64,000 nt of DNA from Mesotaenium endlicherianum. Lineage: Eukaryota > Streptophyta > Zygnematophyceae > Zygnematales > Mesotaeniaceae. The number at the start of each line of letters is the position of its first letter. Position 1 is the first letter of the stretch. The stretch covers positions 142,601 through 206,600 of the forward strand of contig WELA01001907.1 of the NCBI GenBank assembly GCA_009602735.1, read 5' to 3'. Below the pieces are notes generated by a model. The model made no database searches. It worked only from the letters and a program-made list of their open reading frames with translations, and was not told where the DNA came from. A program made the translations under genes and the position numbers. Positions 23,776 through 35,610 of the stretch are shown piece after piece.

Positions 23776-26032
23776 CTAAGACCTCTTCTCCCTAAAAGGT
23801 CCTTCATCTAGATGGGCAATAACCTTGGTGGTGTGGTATTTATAAAAGCAGGGAGCAGCACACAGGTACACATTCCAAGACATACACTTGCAATCACTAT
23901 ACTTAGCTCTCTTTCTATTGGCACGTTGACCAAACGTACCCGCAACACACACGACACAATACTTTCTCTTCTCAACATCTGTAGGAAAGTGTCTTCCAGT
24001 GAACCTGCCTTCTGCTGTAGGTTGTGCTGCAACTACCCTCGTTGCCACTCCACTAGGTCCTGCTTCATCAGGGTGCTGGAAAGAGCACATGTCATCCATG
24101 ATGTCCATGTATGTGTCGAACCTGTCTGCCTTCGTCTGCACCATCTTGTACATGATGAAGACATTGGCAAGAAGGCCATCCCAAATGCCCCAATATGCGT
24201 TGTGCCGCCACTTTCCGTTAAACAAGACTCTCTCAGCACAGTAACCTCTCTTCAAACAATAGGCATCATGTTGATCAACAACATCTTTGTACATATTGTA
24301 ATGCTCTACTAGCTCAGAGGTTGGAATTCTAAGTTTTCCTTTTCCGTTGCGTCTACTCTGTATAGTGGGGGCCAGCCCTTTGGCTATTGAAAAAAAAGCA
24401 CATGGAGCTTTATCATTCCACACAGCAGCTACGATAGGGGGCTGCTCATTGTAAGCTGCAAGAGTGTAGCCTTTAGGGTGGGTGTCAGGCTTCATGTATA
24501 ACAATTGGTTTGTATAGTTCTTTCTAGTGGAAACTACAATGCCGGTGGCTCCATGTCCTAATTGTGCAAGTTTAGAAAAGAGGTGTGGAGAGGTGAAGCC
24601 TCAGTCAAGTATGAGAATGAAGCATCTGCCCATAGGAAGCATAGCTACTAAGTCTAACACAATGTCAATCTTTGCACCTTCTTTCTTTACTCTATCATAT
24701 ATGATGAAGGCATAACAGAAATACGTAATTGCATCACGGATTGTAAAGACTTCTATACCATATTTATATGGCTTTGATGCATTGTACACTCTAATAGCAC
24801 ACTGTCTATTTTGGATGGGAATGGTTCTCTCATCAACTGTGAGAGTACTACTAGGACTATAGTACTTGGCAAAGTTCTGTAGGCACAAATCTCTGAAAGG
24901 TCGCGATCGCCAAAGCTTGTATGCTCTAGAGTCTGTAGGAAAACAAGCTCTCGGCCTATTGTCCTTCACATGAAAAAATCTTCTTATTTGTTTGAATCTA
25001 GTCCTCCTCATGAACCTCCCAAAGCTAGGGAGAGTGATAGGTCCTTTCACTGTCTTCTGCCAGTAACTCTTGAGCCTAGGGAGAACATGTGACCCCATAG
25101 CCATGCACAACCATCTCTGTGCATGTCACAGGAATTCAGCCCCTCACAGTGTGTTGTGATGCATAATTATTTGTCTCCACAGCCAATTGCTGGAAAAAAG
25201 CAATAGGCATGAAGAGACAAAAGATGCCAAAGGGACTCCGACCTTTGAATCTCTTGTCTCGAATGCCTTGGAGGCCATGGTGGTGTTTTTCACTTGGCTG
25301 CAGCAGGTCTTCTTGACAGGTGTCTCCAGGAGCAGGCACCTTCCAGTCCCACACCTCTTCATACTCGTCCTTCTCCTCCCCCTCTATCATAGTTGCTGCA
25401 GGAGGAACCTCCTCTGTGTCTTCAGAATCCAAGAAGTCTTCTTCTTCAGAGCTGCTGCTTTCAGACCCAGACTCGGAATCTAAAAAGACTTCCTTGCCTT
25501 TCTTACTAGACATAGGCTTGCCTTGAAACATTAATTTGCTTCATCCTGCAGGCGCTGCAATTTTGTTAGAGCCTGCAGGTCTGCCCATCTTTTTGCTAGG
25601 TTGACTATCAGTAAGGCTAATCTCAGTCCCCTGCAACTCTGCACTGACTTGTGTGTTCAAAATGGCTGTCTGAGACACTCTAAAAGATGCCTAAGGGTCA
25701 TCTTGACTCTCGGGTGCTTTTTCCGCCTGTGGCTGCTGTTCTTGCTCACTTAGCCGCGTGTATACTTCCTCAGAAGGTTCATGCCATGTGCCAGAGTCTT
25801 TCTTAATGGCACCTACAACAAACTTCTACGTAGATTTCTGTCTAGACTTATCATAGACGAAGAACTCCTGATAAACGACGCCATGGCTCTTTTGGGCTTC
25901 AATCCCCTTCTTGACCACTCTCTCTAACAACACTTCTTCCCAATCTGTATGGAATTTTTCATGAGCCTACGGACGACCGAAGTGAATTTTTGTTCCTAAA
26001 AGAGCGTCGAGAGAGCAACTAGCTGCAACCAT
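23776..26032 (-). pseudogene. piggyBac transposase pseudogene (P1)
   Basis: Starts MVAASCSLDALLGTK at 26032. Acidic Ser/Glu-rich N-terminal region (SESGSESSSSEEEDFLDSED), then the DDE_Tnp_1_7 core. Catalytic aspartates: D of TVDERTIP at 24832-24834, D of ILILD at 24604-24606, D of VVDQHDAYC at 24274-24276. A C-terminal Cys/His zinc-binding domain follows (CVVC, CKC, YLC, PCFYKYH). Defects: several stops in the N-terminal third, an in-frame TGA at 25136-25138, a short deletion that shifts the frame just after it, and a TGA at 24601-24603 right after the second aspartate. The DDE core between 25110 and 23776 otherwise stays in one frame. Non-functional. Confidence 0.88.
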
Positions 26033-26327
26033 GGCTGAAGAGGTCTCGGAAAAAAAAAGGACTTTCGCGTTTAGTTTCGAAGACTTTCTTCATCAAAATT
26101 GATTTTAGCATCGTACACAATTTGATGTAACTTGTACGTAAGAAGTCAGTTTGACTTGTCAATTTAATTATGAACACGTTGCGACGTAGCCCACCGTTTA
26201 AGACTAATTTCACTATTAATAATTATGTATACAAAGATTTATGGTAGAAACAAAGAGAGCAAGTAGTTGCATCAAAGTGTGTGAGTTGCATCACATATGA
26301 TGCTCCGGACTATCTAGTGTCAATCAA
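26033..26327 (-). other. P1 5' non-coding end
   Basis: 295 bp upstream of the transposase start, holding the right subterminal (26262-26287) and terminal (26307-26319) repeats. It would contain the promoter; no box is assigned. Confidence 0.55.
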
Positions 26328-26331
26328 TTAA

Positions 26332-26413
26332 CAGAAAATACCACACAGATTACTTCCTGATATAAAGATCTTTATTAATTGTTAATCGCCTATTGAAAAA
26401 TCGATTCATTTCA
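26332..26413 (+). repeat. B2 3' LTR, last 82 bp
   Basis: From CAGAAAATACC to CGATTCATTTCA, matching the end of the other family-B LTRs. The next base returns to B3 integrase sequence. Confidence 0.8.
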
Positions 26414-26705
26414 CCGACCTGTGAACAATGTGTTACCTTTGATGTACGATTCTAGTATGGAGACATTAAAGACTGGATGACCCTTGTATTCTGCTAACAT
26501 GTTCAGTTTGTAAGCATTTTCACCGACACGGCGCATCACCGAGTATGGACCGACCTAGATCGAACCAAGTTTTTTCTTGACCACACCAGGCAGGTACAGG
26601 TGTTGAGAATGCAGTTTGACCAAATTGCCCTTTGAAAATGTCAGCTCCCGACGGTGTTGATTAGCGTATTTTTGTTGATTTTCTTGGGCTTCGTGCAAAT
26701 TGTGT
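26414..26705 (-). pseudogene. B3 integrase C-terminal fossil
   Basis: Antisense match to B2 19810-20110 (integrase tail with the GPY/F region). Flanked by the B2 LTR on one side and the C1 LTR on the other. It shows that both elements inserted into the same pol gene. Confidence 0.8.
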
Positions 26706-27412
26706 GGAAGCGTAGTAACTCACGAGGAAAGAAACTAGTTGCAATTATACTTAAAAGTGCAGCGGCATATCACTAAGGAAGCTTAGGAAAATTATTCAAC
26801 ATTCTGAGTAGCAAGAAAGTGCTCACAAATTGTATAGGATGAAAGGTCTTGTCATTACAAAGTTGCAGAAATTTACAAAATTGAAAACTCATAAGAAACG
26901 TACAAGTTATGCCTATTTATAGTTTTCTGCCTAAGTGCTCCTCTCTAGGAGGAAACTACGGCATTTCCTAAGTGTTCGTCAAATCGTCCCTTCCAAAATA
27001 TTCGTGAGTAGGCCAGATCAGTCTCATTTGACGTGTCGGGACGAATTGACGTCCACATACATGCATCGACATTACTAGAATATTCTATCTTAGGCGCGCT
27101 AGCCTAAACCGAAACTTCTAGGTAAATCGACCTAGTCGGCACTCCGCGTCAGCCAAACTTACGTGAAGGTTCGAGTTCACTCTAACGGCCCAGATCGCTC
27201 GACGCTGTCGGTCAATCCAACGGTCGCGCTCACCGCAAATTAAGGACAGTCGTCAATCGACCTCCAAACTAATTAAACCTTGGAAATCTATAACTCTCTC
27301 AATACTTGACCAAAATCGATGAATTTTACAAAAGTAAACTCTACACTACTATGCAATCAAAATATACTTTCAAGGAACTAAAAAATGCACTCTATAAACC
27401 TATGACCTTGCA
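26706..27412 (-). repeat. C1 3' LTR
   Basis: 707 bp, partner of 32836-33565, ending ATGACCTTGCA at the inner edge. Its outer end lacks about the first 22 bp seen in the partner. Confidence 0.82.
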
Positions 27413-27428
27413 TCACCCCCTCCTCAAG
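27413..27428 (-). promoter_or_regulatory. C1 polypurine tract
   Basis: TTGAGGAGGGGGTGA on the minus strand, right before the 3' LTR. Element D has nearly the same tract and about 25 matching bases before it (63345-63385). Confidence 0.8.
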
Positions 27429-30400
27429 ATGCGACGTCCTCGACGCATTCTGTAAATAACGCCTTAAATTACTCTTACAATGAGTCAAGTTGGCCCCTGG
27501 CTCCCAAGTGTTGTCGTCCGCATGGTAGCCTCTCCACTTGACCAGATACTCGTGAACAAATCGTTGACCTCGCTTTACTTGTCGATTGCCAACAATCGCC
27601 TCCACTTCATACTCCAATACATCATTAATATTGACCGGTGGTGACGGTGTAGGTAGTTGTCCTGGGTGTCCTTCATTCGGGTCAACGTATGGCCGCAAGC
27701 AACAGACATGGAACACATCATGTATACGCCAGTGTGAAGGAAGTTCCAAGTTGTAGGCCACTGGATTCACCTGCTTGAGCACCAAAAATGGACCTGTGAA
27801 CCGTGCTCGCAGTTTCCTCTTGCCCGTGAAAGGTAGATTCTCTGTTGACAAGAGTTCTTTGTCGCCCACGGGGAATGTCACTTCCCTCCTGTGCTTGTTA
27901 GAATGCTTGACCTGCTCTTCCTGTGCCTTCCGAATGCAAGTCTTTGCCATGTCCCAAATCTTGGCCATCTGCTCCATAAAAGCTTGTGTAGTAGGAACCT
28001 GAGTCTCCTTGGCCTTCTCCAGCTAGATGTTCCCTGGATGATATACTTCTTGACCATAAATCATAGCAATGGTGACTGCTTGGTGGATCCCTGCATGCTG
28101 CTGTAGTAGGCAAACTCCAACCCTAGCAGCTTCTTGTCCCACTTTGAAAGGTCTTCCATTGTGAAACTCGTGAGCACCTCTTGTAGAGTTCTGTTAAGCC
28201 TCTCACTCTGCCCGTCCGTCTGAGGATGATAGGAAGTGCTCATACTCAGCTTGGTCCCCATCAAAGTAAACAATGACCGCCAGGATTTGCTAGTAAACCT
28301 CGGATCTCGGTCTGAAACAATCACCTTCGGCAACCCATGTAGCCTGAAAATATGATCGAAGAATAGCCGTGCCACATCTGCTGCCGTAGAAGTCTCCTTC
28401 ATGGGAATGAAGTGAGCCATCTTGCTGAGCTGGTTAAACACGACCCAAACTGCACCGTGCCCTTGACCACTGATTGGCAAAGATGTGATGAAGTCCATAG
28501 CAATCTGCTCTCAAGAATACTCTGGAATTGGTAAGGGTTGGAATGTACCTCCCTTCTTTTGATTTGGTGTCTTGTTTCTCTAGCACGCATCGCAACTCCT
28601 GATCCACTCCTCCATGTCCTTGTCCATATTTCTCCAATAGTACTCCCGCTTCAGCAAGCTTGCCGTCTTCTTGCTTCCAAAGTGTCCAACATATAAGCAA
28701 TCATGATACTCCGCAAGTAGTACGTCTTGTAGCTCCTTGATGTCAGGTACCACCACTCCCTTGGAATCACCATAATACCATATGCCGTCCTTCTTCTGCA
28801 TACTCGAGTTGGACTCAGCTGCTCCACCATCAGCAAACTTTGGGTCCTCCTCATAACCTCTCTTAAGCTTCTCCTTAAAGTCCATACTCTCCTTGATAAC
28901 TGAGACAGCTGCAAGATCACACCTCCTGGATAAAGCGTCTGCAGGGTTGATCTTCCCAGGTAAGTAATCAATCTTGTGGTAAAACTGTTGTAGAAACTCC
29001 ATCCACCTTGCCTGTCTTGGTGTCAACGTTGGCTGCGTCATAAACTTCTCCAAGCTCTTGTGGTCGATCTTGATGAACACCTTCCTTCCGTCCACATAAC
29101 ATCGCCAAATCCTCAAAGCCTGGATAATAGCCAACATCTCTCGCTCGTGTGCTGCATAATTCTGCTCTGCAGGACTCAACTTCCTGCTTGTAAGGTCAGA
29201 AGTTTATAAAGTGCATTTTTGAGTTTCATGAAAGTATATTTTTTGATTGCATAGAAGTGTAGAGTTTGTTTTTGTGGTCATTTTGATATAAAGTTCATCG
29301 AATTTGGTCAAGTATTGAGAGAGTTATGGATTTCCAAAGTTTAATTAATTTTGCGGTCGGTTGACGACTGTCCTTAATTCGCAGTGAGCGCGACCGTCGG
29401 ATCAACCGACAGCGTCAAGCGATCTGGGCCGTTAGAGTGAATTCGAACCTTCACGTAAGTTTGGCTGACGCGAGGTGCCGACTAGGTCGATTTACCTAGA
29501 AGTTTCGGATTAGCCTAGCGCGTCTAAGTTAGTATATTCTAGATATTTCGATGCATGCATGTGAACGTCAAATCGACCCGACACGTTAGATGAGATTGAT
29601 CTGGCTTTCTCACGAATATTCTGAAAGGGACGATTTGACAAACAGTTCAGAAAATTTGTTGCTAAGCGGCCCTCCCGCCTAGGGGCGAGCGGCCTTTGTA
29701 GAAAACTATAAATAGACATAACTTCTTTGTTTCTTATCAATTTTCAATTCTGTAATTTTCTACGGGTTTGTAATGACAAGGCCTTTCATCCTACAACATT
29801 TTTTAGCAGTTTTTTGCAAGTCAAAATGTCAAGGTATTTTCCTAAGCTTCCTTAGTGATATGTCGCTGGACTCTTTAGTATGATTGCAACTAGTTCCTTT
29901 CCTCGTGAGTCACTACGCTTCCATTAGGGCACTTTGCCCCTTTCACTAATCTCATATGCCACAAGTTGCAATCCTTTGCCCTGGTCTTGGAGAAGAATGG
30001 CTCCCACTGCGATCTTTGATGCGTCCGTGATGAGGGTGAAAGGAAGCTCTGGACTGGCAATTGCCACAGGTGCCTGTGTCAATAGCTCCTTAATCTTCTT
30101 AAAAGCTTGCTGCTCCATGTCATCCCATAGCCACTTCTCCTGCTTCCTTAACATGTCCGTGAGCGGTGCACACACCTTGGCAAATCCTTTAATGAAGGGT
30201 CAATAATAATTTGCCATGCCGAAGAAGCTTCTAAGTTGATGAATATCAGCAGGTACTGGCCAATCTCTGACTGCTTGCACCTTCTTCTGCTCCACCTTGA
30301 CTCCTTGAGCTCCCACTATGTGCCCAAGAAACTCAACCTCCTTGAGACAGAAGTCGCACTTGCTCATCTTCCCTTATAGCTTGTGATCTCCCAAGATTTC

Positions 30401-31782
30401 CAACACCCTCCTCAGATGCTCCACATGCTCCTCCAAGGTCTTCGAATAGATCAGGATGTTGTCCAAAAATACCACACAAACTGGTCCAAACAGGGTCTGA
30501 CGATACTATTAATGAGTCCCATGAATGTAGCAGGTGCATTAGTCAACCCTAAAGTCATGACTGTGAACTCAAATAAACCATAGCAAGTCCTGAAAGCAGT
30601 CTTCTGAACGTCTCCTTGCGCAATCCGTACTTGGTGATAGCCACTCCTCAAGTTGATCTTTGAGAAATACTTTGCCCCGACAAGCCTGTCAATTAACTCG
30701 TCCACTTGTGGAAGTGGGTACCTGTTCTTGATGGTGACCTTGTTCGACGCCTGGTAGTCGACACACATCCTCATAGTCCCATCCTTCTTCTTCACCAATA
30801 AGACTGGCGTTGTAAATGGAGACTTGCTGGGTCGAATGAATTCCTTCTCCAATAACTCTGTCAACCGCTTCCTCAACTCATACACCTCCGCAAACGATTG
30901 ACGATAGGCGGGTCTCACTGGTGGCTTGCTCCCTAGTTCCAACTCGATCTTGTGCTACATAGCGCTCTGTGGAGGTAATCTTGTAGGTAGATCCTCTAGA
31001 AAAACGCTCTTGAACTCCTCCAACAGCACCTTAATTTGGGCAGGCATCTCAGCAGCCTTCTTCTCTTGAGCAATTCGGCTCTGCTCCTTCTGAGCAAGGG
31101 AATCACACACCACTACTTGCTCCTCCGCCGATGTACGTTTGCCCAGGCTGCTAGGATTTACGCTTGCTCCATCTGATGACCTGGCCAGGGCCACCGAAAT
31201 AAGGTACATCTCCTTCACCTGATTCGCCCCGCATAGCTTCTTAACTTGCAGGCTCAACAGAAGACAGTTACTTGTGGTCGTATCTACCTCCACCTGCTTC
31301 GCTGTGTCTATTTGACCATCACGCCCTTGGACCTTCACTTGTCCTGTGTTCGAGTGCACTCGAGGGTTGGCTCTTCTTAGCCATGGTCGGCCCAATATCA
31401 CCTCATGGTGACCCAACTCTGCTTGCTCCATAACTTCCTTACTCCGGTGCCCCGCTACTTCCGTGTGAATAGCTTCCGTAGGTGCACCACACATGAGTCT
31501 CTGCCCATACGCCAAAATTGCCTCCTTAGGCTCATAATGCCTCTGCACAAGGATTTGCCACTCTTTGACCAGTTTCTTGTGCACAAGATTTGCACTTGCG
31601 CCACTGTCAACCATACACTTTGCCATGTTGCCGTCGACTACTCCTTCCACGATGATAGGCTTGTCAACTGCAGGCTCCTGGGGAAAATCTCCTTGTGAGT
31701 CTCCTTCTTTACGCCAATAGACACCCCAGAACGATTTACTGGCGTCCTCCTTTTTCCTGTTGTTAAGTTGCTTCACCTTCAT
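27429..31782 (-). pseudogene. C1 pol fossil
   Basis: In element sense: protease (MVDSGASANLVH near 31600), reverse transcriptase ([15 protein letters not shown] near 30700; polymerase box near 30460), RNase H (LITDASKIAVGAIL near 30030), zinc-binding and integrase core ([22 protein letters not shown] near 28310; SYHPQTDGQSERLNR near 28210), GPY/F (FTGPFLVLKQVNPVAYN) and chromodomain (EYEVEAIVGNRQV, EYLVKWRGYHADDNTWEP near 27520). Interrupted by a solo LTR (29189-29945) and otherwise broken in several places. Confidence 0.85.
29189..29945 (+). repeat. Solo family-C LTR nested in C1
   Basis: 757 bp, TGTAAGGTCAGAAG to TTGCCCCTTTCA, in the opposite orientation to C1. It splits the RNase H domain: coding similarity resumes on both sides. 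Visibly more different from the C1 LTRs than those are from each other, so it came from another C subfamily. No clear 5-bp duplication (ctgct, ctaat). Confidence 0.82.
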
Positions 31783-32820
31783 ACGACAGTCTTGAGCCAG
31801 ATGTCCAAGCTTGCCAGAATTATAGCAAGGTCGTCTCGGCTTGTAATTCCGTTGCCTACGCTAGTTCTGGACAAGTCCCAACTCCACAGGTACTGGACCT
31901 TGACCATTTGTGCTTGGCGCTTGAGAACCAAATTGTAGATGTCCTCGAAAGTTGTGGCTGCCCCACTGCCTCTGACCATACTCCACAGCGTCGATCCTTG
32001 TTGCCAATGCCATCATTTCTCAAAGACTGGTTGGGTCCTTGAGCGCCACTTCCTTGGCTACAGTTGGCTTGAACTTGTCCATCATCTCCGACTCATGCAT
32101 GGATGGACATTGAAGCACCAGCTCGTTGAAGCGCGATACATACTCCTGAACATTTCCTCGTTGACGAAGGCGCACGAATAGATCTCGAGCAGTAGAAATT
32201 GCCTCTTCAAGCCTTCAAAGAGCTGATCAACAGTAGCAGGGACTCCAGACAGCTGGTCCTCTTGTTAATACCAAGCTCCAGCACTCTTCTTCCGCAAAGT
32301 AATTACAAAGGCGACTTGCCTGTCCGGCGTGAGCGCAGAATACTCCATAAACTTCTTCACTCCAAAACTCCATTGATGAACAGGCGGCGATCCACGCTCC
32401 CCAGTATACACTTCAGGCTTCGGCGCACGCACTTCCGATGTGGGTGGAAGAACTGGTTGCACCCCTGAGTTGACATGAATTGGTGGTGCAACGGGTGGAG
32501 GTGCCGAACTCGTCCAAACTTCAAGATGTCACTCAATCCATCACTCAGAAACTCGTAAAATGGTGGAAAAAAGAGAAAAAGCGACGTTTCCAACAACAAC
32601 TTGCACTATTCTCTCCACCTCCGCGCGCATATTTTGTTTAAACTGGGTGTAGACTTCTCCTCCAATTGCAGTTGCCATTTGCCATAGCATCGCCTACATC
32701 TCTTGTTGCTCTCTCGTCATTGTTGGCGCTGCCTGCTGCCCCATGCGCTCAACATGCTCAACATGTTCACCTCCTCCAGTTGCCGGCTGCGACTCCATAA
32801 TGTAATATGCAAACTAGCCC
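31783..32820 (-). pseudogene. C1 gag fossil
   Basis: Capsid-like sequence (VYTGERGSPPVHQWSFGVKK, YSALTPDRQVAFVITL near 32270-32420) and a zinc-knuckle-like region next to pol (GKLGHLAQDC near 31800). Starts near the primer site with a Gln/Pro-rich N-terminus. Broken. Confidence 0.7.
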
Positions 32821-32833
32821 AGCTTCGATACCA
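32821..32833 (-). promoter_or_regulatory. C1 primer-binding site (tRNA-iMet)
   Basis: TGGTATCGAAGCT on the minus strand, two bases inside the 5' LTR. Confidence 0.8.
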
Positions 32834-32835
32834 GA

Positions 32836-33565
32836 TGAAAGGGGCAGAGTGCCCTAGTGGAAGCGTAGTAACTCACGAGGAAAGGAGCTAGTTGCAATCA
32901 TACTAAGGAGTGCAGCGGCATACCACTAAGAAAGCTGAGGAAAATTACTCAACATTTTGAGTAGCAAGAGAGTGCTCACAAATGGTATAGAATGAAAGGC
33001 CTTGTCATTACAAAGTTGCAAAAATTCACAGAATTGAAAACTCATAAGAAACAAAGAAGTTATGCCTATTTATACTTTTCTGCGTAAGTGCTCCTCTCTA
33101 GGAGGAAGCTACGGAATTTCCTAAGTGCTCGTCAAATCGTCCCTTCCAAAATATTCGTGAGTAGGCCAGATCAGTCTCATTTGACGTGTCGAGCCAAATT
33201 GACGTCCACATACATGCATCGACATTACTAGAATATTCTATTTTAGACGCGCTAGGCTAAATCAAAACTTCTAGGTAGATCAACCTAGTCGGCACTCCGC
33301 GTCAACCGAACTTACGTGAAGGTTCGAGTTCATTCTAACGGGCCAGACCGCTCAACGCTGTCGGTCAATCCGACGGTCGCGCTCACCGCGAATTAAGGAC
33401 AGTCGTCAACCGACCTCAAAACTAATGGAGCTTCGGAAATCCATAACTCTCTCAATACTTGACCAAAATCGATGAATTATACAAGAATAAACACTACAGT
33501 ACTATGCAATCAAAATATACTTTCAAGGAACTCAAAAATGCACTTTATAAATGTATGACCTTACA
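32836..33565 (-). repeat. C1 5' LTR
   Basis: 730 bp, TGAAAGGGGCAGAG to ATGACCTTACA on the plus strand (reverse of LTR sense). Followed by GTGTT and B3 integrase sequence. Confidence 0.85.
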
Positions 33566-35314
33566 GTGTTGGACTTCTGACAGGGTGTCAGCAAAGTCCT
33601 GAGTTAACTCGAAAGAGACCAGATTGTTAAACCCCTCAGGGTGAGTTAAAGACTCCCCTAGTACATCTCAAGGAGACTTAAGGACTCTACCCAAACTGAG
33701 TTCAAAAGGAGTCTTTCTCGTTGACGCGTGCATCGCACTGTTGACCGCAAATTGAATTTGAGGCAACAGGTCATCACAACTATCTTGGTTTTGGTTAATA
33801 TATGCTCTCAGCACCTATTGCAAAACTCGATTAGTTCTTTCAGTCTGCCCATCAGTTTGAGGGTGGTTTGCTGTGTTGAGAAGCTGTTTGACTCCCATTA
33901 ACCCCATCAAAGCTCTCCATAACTTGGAGGTAAATTTTGAGTCTCTGTCTGAGATAATATTAGAGGGTAGCCCATGTTGGCATACTACATGGTTGTAGAA
34001 CTGTCTCGCAGTTTTGAGTGCAGTTATGTTTACAGTGGTGGGGATGAAAATGACCATCTTTGTCAGTTTATCCATTACTACCAGTATTGAATCATGCCCA
34101 TTGGCAATTCTTGGCAGTGTCACCACCCAATGCATGGATCTTGTTTCCCAGCGTCCAGCTAGGATAGGTAGTGGTTCTAATAGCCCCCCGGGTGATGTGT
34201 GCCTAGACTTATTTTTCTGACACTGATCACATGCCTTGACATATTTTAAGACCTCCCCAGGCAACCCATCCCAATGGTAATGTTTTGCCAGTTTGCCAAC
34301 AGTTTTGGCCTTCCCTAAACGCCCACTCAGTAAACTGTCATGTGCTTGATTCAGTAATAATGACCTTATTTCCAAATTTTTAAAAATGACCAGCTTCAAC
34401 CTGCCTGAAGTGGTTTCAGTCATCCAGACCCCTTCCTTTAGCCTATACTCAAGTGCAGTAGCAAGAAACACACCATCAATGGGGCAGGGCTCAAATGTTG
34501 GGTCAGAATGGTAGGCTTCCTAAGTTGTTCAAAGAAGGACCTTTTCACCTTCAATGAAGTGAGTGCATGAAGAACTTTATCTACAACATGCTGACTAAAG
34601 TTCCTTTCTTGCAAGTCAGGTCTTCTAGAGAGTGCATCAGCACAATTCGACTTCCCTGGTGTGTAGTCAATCTGGACTTCGAACTGCTCCAGCATCTGGC
34701 TCCAGCGGTTCTCCCTCCTCGACAGCTTGGACTTCTTCCGAAAGTGAGTCAGAGTTAGATGATATGTAATGACCTTGAAAGCTTTACCATGTAAGTATGA
34801 TCTCCATTGCTTGAGCACATGAATGATAGCAAGCAGCTCTTTATCATGCACAGAATAGTTTATTTCAGCTCGGTTGAATTTCATAGACTCATACAGCACC
34901 AAGTGCCACTCCTGCTTACCGTACCATCCTTTGTGGTATTGTCAGCAGGCTGCAACAAAATAGCACCCATGGCAAAGTCAGAAGCATCAGTAACCACCTG
35001 CACGGGTTTGCTGGGGTGATACACGGCTAAGACTGGGGCAGAACAGAGAGCATCTTTAAGGGTGTAGAAGGCAGCTTGCTGCTCTTCCCCCCACACATAC
35101 CCTATGTCCTTCTTAGTAAGATCAGTCAGTTTACTGGCCTTTGTAGAGTAATTATGAATGAATCTCCTGTAGTATTTAGCCTACCCAAGGAAGGATCTAT
35201 CATTCGAGATAGACTGTGGTACTGGCCAGTCCCTTATGGTCTGTACTTTCTTAGGATCCACACTGATGCCTTTCTTACTGACAACGTGGCCCAAGAGTTC
35301 AATACTTTCTTTAA
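33566..35314 (-). pseudogene. B3 pol fossil: RT end, RNase H, integrase
   Basis: Minus-strand match to the B2 pol: integrase core (HGLPSNIISDRDSKF near 33950; ANHPQTDGQTERTNR near 33850), zinc-binding region (CDQCQKNKSRH near 34210), RNase H (VVTDASDFAMGAILLQPAD near 34960), and the RT end. Bounded by C1 on one side and P2 on the other. Broken in a few places. Confidence 0.85.
35311..35314. repeat. TTAA at left end of P2
   Basis: Target duplication of P2; partner at 38611-38614. Removing P2 gives continuous B3 reverse-transcriptase sequence. Confidence 0.9.
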
Positions 35315-35610
35315 CACTAGGTGGCCCGGAGGTCCCCAGGTGGCCCATCTGTCACTTTTTGGCCCAACTACTTGCCCTCCTGGTTCCTGCTCGGATATTC
35401 ATAATTTTTACTTGTTTTCTACAAATTTAGTCTTAAAAGAAGGGCTATGTCACAACAACATTGCCATTAAATCAACGGGTAAAAACGACCAAGTATGACG
35501 ACGGGTCGGTCAAATTTGTAAAGCAGAAATGTCTGTTTTATCGAACGGAAGAGTGCGTCAATGTCATGAAACTGCTCTTCTTTTTCTTGCTCTTGTTGCT
35601 GTTTGCCGCC
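35315..35610 (+). other. P2 5' non-coding end
   Basis: 296 bp with the left terminal and subterminal repeats, upstream of the transposase start at 35611. Confidence 0.55.

Larger units (their letters stand above)
23037..26327 (-). mobile_element. P1: piggyBac transposon with a dead transposase
   Basis: A 3.29-kb element between TTAA sites within the B2 3' LTR. Terminal inverted repeats: TACTAGGTAGCCC at 23037-23049 and, on the other strand, CACTAGATAGTCC at 26307-26319. A second inverted pair lies further in (23055-23080 and 26262-26287, about 22 of 26 matching). The spacing is unequal, 5 nt on the left and 19 nt on the right, as piggyBac elements are known to have. Eight extra bases (26320-26327) separate the right terminal repeat from its TTAA. 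One minus-strand transposase gene, broken. P2 is a close relative of almost equal length. Confidence 0.88.
14834..26413 (+). mobile_element. B2: family-B gypsy element inserted in B3
   Basis: Plus-strand element: 5' LTR 14834-15534, primer site, gag, pol, third ORF (20746-22012), a 364-bp antisense block that repeats the left flank, and a 3' LTR (22409-23036 plus 26328-26413) opened by piggyBac P1. Both LTRs begin AGTAATG instead of TGTAATG, supporting their pairing. The right flank continues the B3 integrase sequence that the left flank breaks off. It is broken in more than ten places and internally shortened. The 3' end before the LTR is abnormal (see 22045). Confidence 0.75.
26706..33565 (-). 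mobile_element. C1: family-C gypsy chromovirus inserted in B3
   Basis: Minus-strand element of about 6.9 kb including a nested 757-bp solo LTR. 5' LTR 32836-33565, primer site, gag, pol with chromodomain, polypurine tract, 3' LTR 26706-27412 (its outer about 22 bp missing). The B3 pol sequence resumes on both sides, with GTGT at 26702-26705 and GTGTT at 33566-33570 as the likely target duplication. LTRs differ at several percent. Broken in about eight places, so of middle age. Confidence 0.85.

Noticed and set aside
24527-25526. Plus-strand frames across P1 as genes
   Set aside because: Antisense shadows of the transposase pseudogene; their composition mirrors the coding strand.
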